From contig CAJYLT010000007.1 of assembly GCA_913775795.1 (NCBI GenBank), forward strand, positions 1 through 64,000: DNA of 64,000 bases. Reading direction: 5' to 3'. The position numbers and the translations under genes are program-made. Shown one piece after another: positions 57,256 through 64,000 of the stretch. A model generated the notes under the pieces. The model did no database searches, was not told the origin of the DNA, and worked only from the letters and a program-made list of their open reading frames with translations. Source of the stretch: an uncultured Sphingomonas sp. Its GTDB lineage: Bacteria > Pseudomonadota > Alphaproteobacteria > Sphingomonadales > Sphingomonadaceae. Position 1 is the stretch's first letter; each line of letters begins with the position of its first letter.

Positions 57256-57973
57256 CGAAGTTACCCAAACCGTCATCGGTCCCGCACACCCGGTCCCAGA
57301 ACCGGAAATAAAGCCCGTAATTGCACCCGTAGCGCTCATGATGGCGCTGGTGATGGCTGGCCGTGATCAGCCAGCGGCCCAGCGGCCCCTCCACCATGAA
57401 CTTCGGGAAAACCTCCCACCCCATGTGGTTGGTCACTCCCATAAGCGTCATGATGGCGAGGACCAAGCCCAGTGCGCTAACATGGATCGGAATTGCGAGG
57501 ACCAGTAGCGGAATTACCACGGCGCCGGTCAGCGCCTCGATCGGATGGAACGCCATCGCGGCCCAGGCGGTGGGCGGCCGGCTGGCGTGATGGACGGCAT
57601 GCGCAGCCTTGAAGGGCTTGGGCCGGTGCATCCAGCGATGCGTCCAGTAGAACCAGGTGTCGTGCGCGAAGAGGTACAGGAACACCGACACCGGCAGGTA
57701 CCAGAGCGGATAGGCGCCCACGTCCTCATAGATCTGCGTCCAGCCGTGCTGGCGCCAGCCCCAGGCGACGATGCCCGCCGGCACGCCGTAAATCGCGGCG
57801 GAGGCGAGGCTCCACTTGATCTCGCGCCCGATCTGCTTGTCGAGGCCGACATACAGCCCCGGCCGCGTCGCCCGCGTCGCGAGCGCGAACGCACCCGAGG
57901 TGAGGAGATACCGAACGCCGACGATCGCCGTCATCGCGGCAGCGGACAAAAGGATGGCGGCAAGCGCGGTCAT
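57182..57973 (-). CDS. Sterol desaturase / fatty acid hydroxylase superfamily protein
   Basis: This 263-residue membrane di-iron hydroxylase has the three histidine clusters: HDTWFYWTHRWMH near residue 104, HAVHH near 125 and SHHQRHH near 207. Membrane helices flank them. Members hydroxylate sterols, lipids or carotenoids. It is larger than CrtZ beta-carotene hydroxylase (about 170 residues) and its pattern is closer to the sterol desaturase branch. The carotenoid operon 1.8 kb away makes a carotenoid or hopanoid role possible but unproven. The last 25 residues overlap the DUF2141 gene and look unconstrained. Confidence 0.87.
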   Translation of the reverse strand: MTALAAILLSAAAMTAIVGVRYLLTSGAFALATRATRPGLYVGLDKQIGREIKWSLASAAIYGVPAGIVAWGWRQHGWTQIYEDVGAYPLWYLPVSVFLYLFAHDTWFYWTHRWMHRPKPFKAAHAVHHASRPPTAWAAMAFHPIEALTGAVVIPLLVLAIPIHVSALGLVLAIMTLMGVTNHMGWEVFPKFMVEGPLGRWLITASHHQRHHERYGCNYGLYFRFWDRVCGTDDGLGNFDAAGRRARAAGAAGRRLAGRDAQG

Positions 57974-58014
57974 GGCCCGCGTGTAGCCGGTCGGCGCGCG
58001 GCGTTGAAGGGGCG

Positions 58015-59661
58015 CTAAAGACTACGATAGCGGAAGTCGCGAAAGACGACCTCGCCCTTCCCCGCCGCGAACAGGGCGGGACGCAGGCTGAGCAGGTCGT
58101 CGATCGTGTTGGCGTTGTAGCCGGTCACCTGGCTGCGCACGCCGTGGCGGGTCCATTCCCTGCCGTCGAGGCTGTAGTAGAAGGTGACGATCTGATGATC
58201 GTTGACGATGCGCAGGTTCATCCGGCGTGCCGGCGGGGCGGGTTCGGGCCAGTAGGACGCCTTGCCCCCGCGATAGCTGACCATCCGCTCGCCATCGATG
58301 CCCATGCCAAGGAACAGCCGGTCGTTGAAGAATAGGAGGAGGCCACCCTCCGCCTCGCCTTTCAGCTCCAGCGTTACCGTGACCTCGAACGCGCGATCGC
58401 CGACCTGTTGGGTCAGGACGGTGCCGTTCGCCGGGCCGGTGCCCCTGCCCGTCAGCACGACCGCGCCGGGTTCGGGGCGGGCACGATCGGCATCGTCTGG
58501 CGCACTGGCATAAAGGCTCCACAACCGGCCCATGTCGGCTTTGGCAAAGGTCGACGAGTGGGGCAGGCCGTGCGGCACCGCTTGCCCGCCGGGCTTGCGC
58601 AGCGGCGTGGACAGGTCGCCGCCGACCGCGCGGAACCAGCCGTCCTTCGTCCACTCGATCGGTTCGAGCAACGTCTGGCGACCGAGCGACTGATAGCCGT
58701 TCTCATAGCCGTGATAGACCATGAACCAGCGCCCGTCCGGCCCCTCGACACAGGTCGCATGGCCCCGCGACCACCAGCGTTCGGCGGCAGAGCGCGTGCG
58801 CTGGATCGGATTGTGCGGGCAATTCTCCCATGGTCCGTGGATCGAGCGCGAGCGGGCGGCGACGATCATGTGCCCCGTCGCCGGCCCGGCGGTGCCACCG
58901 ACCGCATTGACGAGGTAGAACCAGTCGCCCCGCCGGAACAGCTTTGGCCCCTCCGGCGCATAGTTTTCGGTGATCCAGTCGTCAGGGTACTTCCACGCCG
59001 TATAGGCATCCTCGACCGGCCCCGCCGTCGCGAGGCCGTCCGCGCTCAGTCGCACGCGCTTGCCGCCGTTGAAGAAAAGATACCGTTGCCCGTCCTCGCC
59101 AACGACATGCCCCGGATCGATCAGCCCGCCGATCTTGAGGTCGACCGGCTCGCTCCACGGGCCGTTCATGGAGTGTGCGTGGATGACGAAGATGTTCGCG
59201 AAGTCGGCCAACCCCTTTGACCAGGGCGCACGCATGAAGGGGATGTAGATGAGATAACGCTCGTCATGCTTGGCGATATCGACCGCGAATCCGGTACCGA
59301 GCGGTTTCTGCAGAGCGGGGGCGAGCGGCCGCCAGTTCACCAGATCGCGCGAATGCCAGATCAGCAATCCCGGCGCGTTGTCGAATGACGAATGCGTCAT
59401 GTAGTAATCTTCGCCGTCCTTCAGCACCGAAGGATCGGGATAGTCACCCGCCAGCACCGGATTGAGGTAGCGCCCGTCGCCCAGATCGGCCTTTCGCTGA
59501 CCCTCGATCCCGCGCGGCCATTCGAGCAGCGGCTGACCGCACGACGCCTCCTGCGACGCCGCGGCGATGTCGCCGTCACCGGCACCCTGCGCAGAGAGGC
59601 GGGCGCCCGAAAGGAGGACTGGCACGGACGCAAGCTTCAGCACATCGCGGCGATTGCCCAT
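58015..59661 (-). CDS. Secreted glycoside hydrolase family 43 enzyme
   Basis: This 548-residue protein has a Tat-type signal (NRRDVLKLASVPVLL), a five-bladed GH43 domain with the catalytic-base region NPVLAGDYPDPSVLKDGEDYY near residue 68 and ENYAPEGPKLF near 233 (general acid Glu), and SRGHATCVEGPDGRWFMVYHG near 298. A C-terminal concanavalin-like domain follows from about residue 375 (FYYSLDGREW). Family members are beta-xylosidases, arabinofuranosidases or galactosidases; the specificity cannot be read. Operator copy 5 lies 18 bp before its ATG, linking it to the cluster at 1-12.6 kb. GGAGGGG precedes the start. Confidence 0.9.
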   Translation of the reverse strand: MGNRRDVLKLASVPVLLSGARLSAQGAGDGDIAAASQEASCGQPLLEWPRGIEGQRKADLGDGRYLNPVLAGDYPDPSVLKDGEDYYMTHSSFDNAPGLLIWHSRDLVNWRPLAPALQKPLGTGFAVDIAKHDERYLIYIPFMRAPWSKGLADFANIFVIHAHSMNGPWSEPVDLKIGGLIDPGHVVGEDGQRYLFFNGGKRVRLSADGLATAGPVEDAYTAWKYPDDWITENYAPEGPKLFRRGDWFYLVNAVGGTAGPATGHMIVAARSRSIHGPWENCPHNPIQRTRSAAERWWSRGHATCVEGPDGRWFMVYHGYENGYQSLGRQTLLEPIEWTKDGWFRAVGGDLSTPLRKPGGQAVPHGLPHSSTFAKADMGRLWSLYASAPDDADRARPEPGAVVLTGRGTGPANGTVLTQQVGDRAFEVTVTLELKGEAEGGLLLFFNDRLFLGMGIDGERMVSYRGGKASYWPEPAPPARRMNLRIVNDHQIVTFYYSLDGREWTRHGVRSQVTGYNANTIDDLLSLRPALFAAGKGEVVFRDFRYRSL

Positions 59662-59678
59662 CCATTACCCCTCCTTAT

Positions 59679-59694
59679 TGGAATATAAGTTCTA
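59679..59694. promoter_or_regulatory. Operator-like palindrome, copy 5 (TGGAA-TATAAG-TTCTA)
   Basis: On the GH43 strand this reads TAGAA-CTTATA-TTCCA, one base off the perfect palindrome. It lies 18 bp before the GH43 ATG and 88 bp before crtY, and is 48 kb from the other four copies. The position suggests control of GH43; an effect on crtY is less likely. Confidence 0.6.
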
Positions 59695-59781
59695 TACCTG
59701 CCGGAGTGGTATGATGCAAACCTGCACCGCCCTTCATCCCCTCCCCTTCCCACTCCCCCTCAACCCCGCTAGTCGAGAGAC

Positions 59782-60945
59782 ATGGCCTCCACCCACCGTT
59801 GCAACGTCGCGATCGTCGGCGCAGGCCTTGCCGGCGGGCTGATCGCGCTGGCGCTGGCGGAGCGGCGACCGGGGCTGGAGATTCGGCTGATCGACGGTGC
59901 GGGATCGGTGGGCGGCAATCACCTCTGGTCGTTCTTCGACCACGACATCGCGCGCGAGGATCGCTGGCTGGTCGAGCCGCTGATCGTGCATCGCTGGGAC
60001 AGCTACGACGTCCGGTTTCCGCGCCACGGACGAACGATCGCGGCGCGCTACAACTCGATCGAATCCGACCGGCTCGACGCGGTGGTGCGAAAGCGGCTGC
60101 CCGAGCGGGCGCTGATGCTGGGACGCAAGGTGCTCGCCGCCAGCGCGACCGCCGTCGTGTTCGCCGACGGCGACCGGATCGAGGCGGACGGCGTGATCGA
60201 CTGTCGGGGGCCGGGCGACGTGTCGCACCTCATCATGGGGTGGCAGAAGTTCATCGGGCAGGAACTGGTCCTCACCGACAACCACGATGCCCCTCGCCCG
60301 ATGGTGATGGACGCGTCGGTCGAGCAGATCGACGGCTATCGCTTCGTCTATTGCCTGCCCTTCGCGCCGGACCGGATGTTCGTCGAGGACACCTATTACA
60401 GCGACACGCCCGACATCGACGACCGCGCGCTGGACGGCCGGATCGCCGCCTATGCCGCCGCGCGCGGATGGGAAGTTGAGCGCGTGGCGCGGGCCGAGCG
60501 CGGGGCGCTCCCCGTCGTGTGGGGCGGCGATTTCGAGAGCTATTGGCTGTCGGGCGGGCGCGGCGTGGCCAAGGCGGGGATGCGCGCGGGGCTGTTCCAC
60601 CCGCTCACCGGCTATTCGCTGCCCGATGCGGTGCGCATGGCCTCGATGCTGGCACGCGCGCGCGATTATGCGGGCGGGGCGCTGCACGAGGCGACGCACG
60701 ACCATGCCGCCGCCACCTGGGCCTCGCGCGGCTTTTACCGGATGCTCACCGCGATGCTGTTCCGCGCCGCCGATCCGGCGGATCGCTGGCGCGTGCTCGA
60801 ACGCTTCTACCGCCTCGATGCCGGGTTGATCGGCCGGTTCTATGCGGGGCAATCCACCATCTTCGACAAGGCACGGGTACTGACGGGCAAGCCGCCGGTC
60901 CCCATCGGGCGCGCGATCGCGGCCATCAGGGAGTCAAGGGTTTGA
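59782..60945 (+). CDS. crtY: Lycopene beta-cyclase
   Basis: This 387-residue flavoprotein has the N-terminal FAD site VAIVGAGLAGGLIALALAE, SVGGNHLWSFFDHDI near residue 47, and FVYCLPFAPDRMFVEDTYYSD near 190, all typical of bacterial CrtY. It forms the beta rings of beta-carotene. It heads the carotenoid operon and overlaps crtI by 4 bases (TTGA). Confidence 0.95.
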   Translation: MASTHRCNVAIVGAGLAGGLIALALAERRPGLEIRLIDGAGSVGGNHLWSFFDHDIAREDRWLVEPLIVHRWDSYDVRFPRHGRTIAARYNSIESDRLDAVVRKRLPERALMLGRKVLAASATAVVFADGDRIEADGVIDCRGPGDVSHLIMGWQKFIGQELVLTDNHDAPRPMVMDASVEQIDGYRFVYCLPFAPDRMFVEDTYYSDTPDIDDRALDGRIAAYAAARGWEVERVARAERGALPVVWGGDFESYWLSGGRGVAKAGMRAGLFHPLTGYSLPDAVRMASMLARARDYAGGALHEATHDHAAATWASRGFYRMLTAMLFRAADPADRWRVLERFYRLDAGLIGRFYAGQSTIFDKARVLTGKPPVPIGRAIAAIRESRV

Positions 60946-62420
60946 AGACCGCAGCGGTCATCGGTTCGGGTTTCGGCGGGCTGGCACTCGCCATCCGCCT
61001 GCAGGCGGCGGGCATCGCCACGACCATCGTCGAGGCGCGCGACAAGCCCGGCGGGCGCGCTTACTATTGGGAAAAGGACGGCTTCACCTTCGACGCCGGC
61101 CCCACCGTCATCACCGCGCCGGAGGCGTTGCATGAGCTCTGGGCGCTGTCGGGCCACGACATGGCCGACGATGTCGAGCTGGTCGCGGTCAATCCCTTCT
61201 ATCGCCTCAATTGGGCCGATGGGACCAACTTCGACTACACCAACGACGACACCGTGCTGGCCCGCGAGATCGGCAAGCTCGATCCCGGCGATATCGAGGG
61301 GTACGCCCGCTTCCTCGACTATTCGCGCGGCGTTTACGAGGAAGGATACGTCAAGCTGGGGTCGAAGGCGTTCCTCGACTTCGGCTCGATGGTGAAGGCG
61401 GCGCCCGCACTCGCCAAGTATCAGGCATGGCGCTCGGTCTATTCGATCGTCGCGGGCTTCGTGAAGAACGAGAAGCTGCGCCAGGCGCTCAGCTTCCACA
61501 CGCTCCTCGTCGGCGGCAATCCGATGAAGACGTCGAGCATCTACGCGCTCATCCACAAGCTGGAGCGTGACGGCGGCGTCTGGTTCGCCAAGGGCGGCAC
61601 CAACCGGCTGGTCGCGGGCATGGTGCGCCAGTTCGAGCGGCTCGGCGGCACCATCCGCCTGAACGATCCGGTCGTCTCGATCGAGACGCTGGGCGACCGC
61701 GCGACGGGGCTGACGACCAAGAGCGGCTGGCATCTCGACGTCGATGCGATCGCGTCGAACGCCGACCTGATGCACAGCTACAAGGATCTGCTTTCCGGTT
61801 CGCGCAGCGCGAAGCGGACGGGCGCGAAGCTTGAGCGCAAGAAATTCTCGCCCTCGCTGTTCGTCGTGCATTTCGGGGTCAAGGGCACGTGGCCGGGCAT
61901 CCCGCACCACATGATCCTGTTCGGCCCGCGCTATCAGGGGCTGCTCGCCGACATCTACGACCACGGCGTGCTGTCGGAGGATTTCAGCCTCTACCTCCAC
62001 CACCCGACCGTCACCGATCCGTCGATGGCACCGGAGGGGCACTCGACCTTCTACGCGCTCGCCCCCGTGCCGCATCAGGGCAAATTCCCCGCCGACTGGG
62101 ACGCGATCAAGGAGACGTACGAGCGCCGCATCCTCGACGAGGTAGGGCGCCGGCTGATCCCCGACATCCACGACCGGATCGTCACCAAGTTCAGCTACAC
62201 GCCGGCCGACTTCACCCGCGACCTGTCGGCGCATCTGGGCAGCGCGTTCAGCCTGGAGCCGGTGCTGACGCAGAGCGCCTATTTCCGCGCACACAACCGC
62301 GACGACCATATCCCCAACCTCTATTTCGTGGGCGCGGGCACGCATCCGGGTGCGGGCATCCCGGGCGTGGTGGGCAGCGCGAAGGCGACGGCGGAGCTGA
62401 TGCTGGCGGAACCGCGCTGA
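60942..62420 (+). CDS. crtI: Phytoene desaturase
   Basis: This 492-residue enzyme makes lycopene from phytoene. It has AAVIGSGFGGLALAIRLQAAG at the N-terminus, the EARDKPGGRAYYWEKDGFTFDAGPT stretch near residue 28, and the C-terminal YFVGAGTHPGAGIPGVVGSAK motif of CrtI enzymes. The start is a TTG that overlaps the crtY stop. Confidence 0.95.
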   Translation: MKTAAVIGSGFGGLALAIRLQAAGIATTIVEARDKPGGRAYYWEKDGFTFDAGPTVITAPEALHELWALSGHDMADDVELVAVNPFYRLNWADGTNFDYTNDDTVLAREIGKLDPGDIEGYARFLDYSRGVYEEGYVKLGSKAFLDFGSMVKAAPALAKYQAWRSVYSIVAGFVKNEKLRQALSFHTLLVGGNPMKTSSIYALIHKLERDGGVWFAKGGTNRLVAGMVRQFERLGGTIRLNDPVVSIETLGDRATGLTTKSGWHLDVDAIASNADLMHSYKDLLSGSRSAKRTGAKLERKKFSPSLFVVHFGVKGTWPGIPHHMILFGPRYQGLLADIYDHGVLSEDFSLYLHHPTVTDPSMAPEGHSTFYALAPVPHQGKFPADWDAIKETYERRILDEVGRRLIPDIHDRIVTKFSYTPADFTRDLSAHLGSAFSLEPVLTQSAYFRAHNRDDHIPNLYFVGAGTHPGAGIPGVVGSAKATAELMLAEPR

Positions 62421-62465
62421 TCGGCCTATCGGCAGCGCGGACAAGCCATTGAGAAAGACGAAGTG

Positions 62466-63047
62466 ATGAACCGCATTGCGGTCTATTGCGGGTCGGCGAC
62501 CCCCGCCGACCCCTCCTATATCGAGTGCGCGGCGCTCACCGGCCGGACACTGGCGGGCCGCGGCATCGGCACCGTCTATGGCGGCGGCAAGCTCGGGCTG
62601 ATGGGCGCGGTCGCCGACGCGGCGCTCGCGGCGGGGGGCGAGGTGATCGGCATCATCCCGCAGGCGCTGGTCGATGCCGAGGTCGCGCATCGCGGCCTCA
62701 CCAGCCTCGAAACCGTGACGGGCATGCATCAGCGCAAGCAGCGTTTCACCGACCTGTCGGACGGCTTCCTGACGCTGCCCGGCGGCACGGGCACGATGGA
62801 CGAATTGTGGGAAGCGATGAGCTGGTCGCAGATCGGCTATCACACCAAGCCCGTCGGCTTGTTCAACTGGCAGGGCTTCTACGACCCGCTGATCGCCTTC
62901 GTCGACCGCATGGCCGAGGTCGGGTTCCTGCGCCCGCAGCACCGAGACATCCTGATCGTCGATGGCGACCTCGACCGGCTGCTCGAGCGCATGGCGGCCT
63001 ATCGCCCGCACGTGCCGATCACGCGGATGACGCGCGAGGAACTGTGA
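62466..63047 (+). CDS. LOG-family Rossmann protein (TIGR00730)
   Basis: This 193-residue protein has RIAVYCGSATPADPSY at the N-terminus, GTVYGGGKLGLMGAVADAAL near residue 34, MHQRKQRF near 89 and PGGTGTMDELWEAMSWSQIG (PGGxGTxxE) near 106. These are all hallmarks of cytokinin-riboside/nucleotide phosphoribohydrolases, which split purine nucleoside monophosphates. It lies between crtI and crtB and ends in a GTGA overlap with crtB, so it is co-expressed with carotenoid genes. A GTG one codon upstream is also a possible start. Confidence 0.92.
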   Translation: MNRIAVYCGSATPADPSYIECAALTGRTLAGRGIGTVYGGGKLGLMGAVADAALAAGGEVIGIIPQALVDAEVAHRGLTSLETVTGMHQRKQRFTDLSDGFLTLPGGTGTMDELWEAMSWSQIGYHTKPVGLFNWQGFYDPLIAFVDRMAEVGFLRPQHRDILIVDGDLDRLLERMAAYRPHVPITRMTREEL

Positions 63048-63976
63048 GCGAGCGCGCCGCGCTGGTCGCCGCCGCGCGCGCGTCGATCGCGCGGGGGTCG
63101 AAGAGTTTCGCTGCCGCTTCGACGCTGTTCGACAAGGCGACGCGCGAGCGGGCGTGGCTGCTTTATGCCTGGTGCCGCAAGTGCGACGACGTGGCCGACG
63201 GGCAGGACCACGGCCACGGCATGTCCCGCGTCGAGGACGCCCCCGCCCGCGTCGCGCAGCTTCGTGCGTTGACCCATGCCGCGTTCCGGGGCGAGCCCAC
63301 CGGCGACCCCGCGTTCGACGGGCTTGCCGTGGTGGTGCGCGAGACCGGCCTGCCGCAGCGGTTCGCCGACGACCTGATCGACGGATTTGTGCTGGATGCC
63401 AAGGAGTGGCAGCCGCGCAGCGAAGCCGACCTCTATCGCTATTGCTACCACGTCGCCGGCGCGGTCGGGTGCATGATGGCGGTGGTGATGGGCGTCGATC
63501 CCGCAGACGAGGCGACGCTGGACCGGGCCTGCGACCTCGGCCTCGCCTTCCAGCTCGCCAACATCGCGCGGGATATCGAGGAGGATGACCGCGCGGGCCG
63601 CTGCTACCTGCCGCAGGAATGGTTGGCGGAGATGGACGTGCCGCCCGGCCAGCACATGAAGCCGCCCTTCCGCTCGCGCCTCACCGTGCTCGCCCGGCGC
63701 CTCGCGACCCGCGCCGCGCTGCACGAGCAAAGCGCGCGCGGCGGCACGCCCGCGCTGTCGCTGCGTTCGGCCTGGGCGGTGCTGGCGGCGGCGGGCATCT
63801 ATGGCGACATCGCCCGCGAAGTCGCCCGCCGCGGCGACCACGCCTGGGACCACCGCGTCCACACGACGAAGGCCGAGAAGCTCCGCTGGATCGCGCGGGC
63901 GGGGGTGCAGGCGTGGCGGCGAGGGCGCTATGCGGGCGCGGCGCGGCCGGGGGAGTTGTGGACGCGACCGCGCTGA
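63044..63976 (+). CDS. crtB: Phytoene synthase
   Basis: This 310-residue squalene/phytoene synthase family enzyme condenses two GGPP molecules. The aspartate-rich motifs are RKCDDVADGQD near residue 47 and NIARDIEEDDRAGRCYLP near 173, with YCYHVAGAVGCMMA near 135. It starts with GTG overlapping the LOG gene stop (GTGA). It completes the crtY-crtI-LOG-crtB operon. Confidence 0.95.
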   Translation: MSERAALVAAARASIARGSKSFAAASTLFDKATRERAWLLYAWCRKCDDVADGQDHGHGMSRVEDAPARVAQLRALTHAAFRGEPTGDPAFDGLAVVVRETGLPQRFADDLIDGFVLDAKEWQPRSEADLYRYCYHVAGAVGCMMAVVMGVDPADEATLDRACDLGLAFQLANIARDIEEDDRAGRCYLPQEWLAEMDVPPGQHMKPPFRSRLTVLARRLATRAALHEQSARGGTPALSLRSAWAVLAAAGIYGDIAREVARRGDHAWDHRVHTTKAEKLRWIARAGVQAWRRGRYAGAARPGELWTRPR

Positions 63977-64000
63977 TTACAGCTGCGCGCTCCCAATGGC
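63977..64000 (-). CDS. Possible 3' end of a convergent gene
   Basis: Immediately after the crtB stop, the reverse strand reads a TAA stop at 63977-63979 preceded by codons for AIGSAQL up to the window edge. Seven codons are too few to confirm a gene, but the converging layout is plausible. Confidence 0.2.
   Translation of the reverse strand, partial: AIGSAQL

Overview
The window looks like a chromosome segment from a sphingomonad alphaproteobacterium (Sphingomonas or a close relative). The support is its very high GC content, a crtY-crtI-crtB carotenoid operon, a large TonB-dependent receptor with a sugar symporter, a polysaccharide locus that combines a Wza/Wzc pair, rmlABCD and a type I exporter as in sphingan (gellan/S-88) clusters, and many GTG/TTG starts with 4-base ATGA/GTGA/TTGA gene overlaps. 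No insertion sequence, prophage, CRISPR array or rRNA was seen.

Region 1 (1-12.65 kb) is a catabolic and transport cluster. It holds a TIM-barrel sugar isomerase/epimerase (cut by the window edge), DoxX, a ThuA-like protein, a GPH-family symporter, a TonB receptor, an FMN reductase with a luciferase-like monooxygenase, a TetR regulator, a SnoaL-like protein, an alpha/beta hydrolase and two MFS transporters. Four of its promoters carry the same 16-bp palindrome, TAGAA-N6-TTCTA. A fifth copy lies 48 kb away in front of a GH43 glycosidase gene. I read this as an undescribed local regulon, most simply controlled by the TetR protein at 7891-8568.

Region 2 (12.65-15.4 kb) is housekeeping: murI, plsY, dprA and tRNA-Leu(CAA). 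Region 3 (15.4-41.3 kb) is an exopolysaccharide/O-antigen locus: a three-gene type I secretion system (TolC, ABC, HlyD), an O-antigen ligase-like protein, Wza, Wzc, a tightly overlapped operon with a Tat-type beta-helix protein, glycosyltransferases and a second polymerase-like membrane protein, then a reductase / PglC-type transferase / WbpM-type dehydratase module that looks like a QuiNAc-type initiation pathway, a Wzx flippase, and rmlC-B-D-A for dTDP-L-rhamnose.

Region 4 (42.0-48.9 kb) is one 2269-residue RTX protein with an M10/serralysin zinc-protease head, probably the substrate of the type I exporter, followed by a strong intrinsic terminator. Region 5 (49.2-57.97 kb) holds small secreted or membrane proteins, a renalase-like FAD oxidoreductase, katG, thiC under a TPP riboswitch, a MipA/OmpV porin-like protein, a DUF2141 protein and a sterol-desaturase-type hydroxylase. 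Region 6 (58.0-64 kb) has the GH43 gene and, divergently, crtY-crtI-LOG-crtB.
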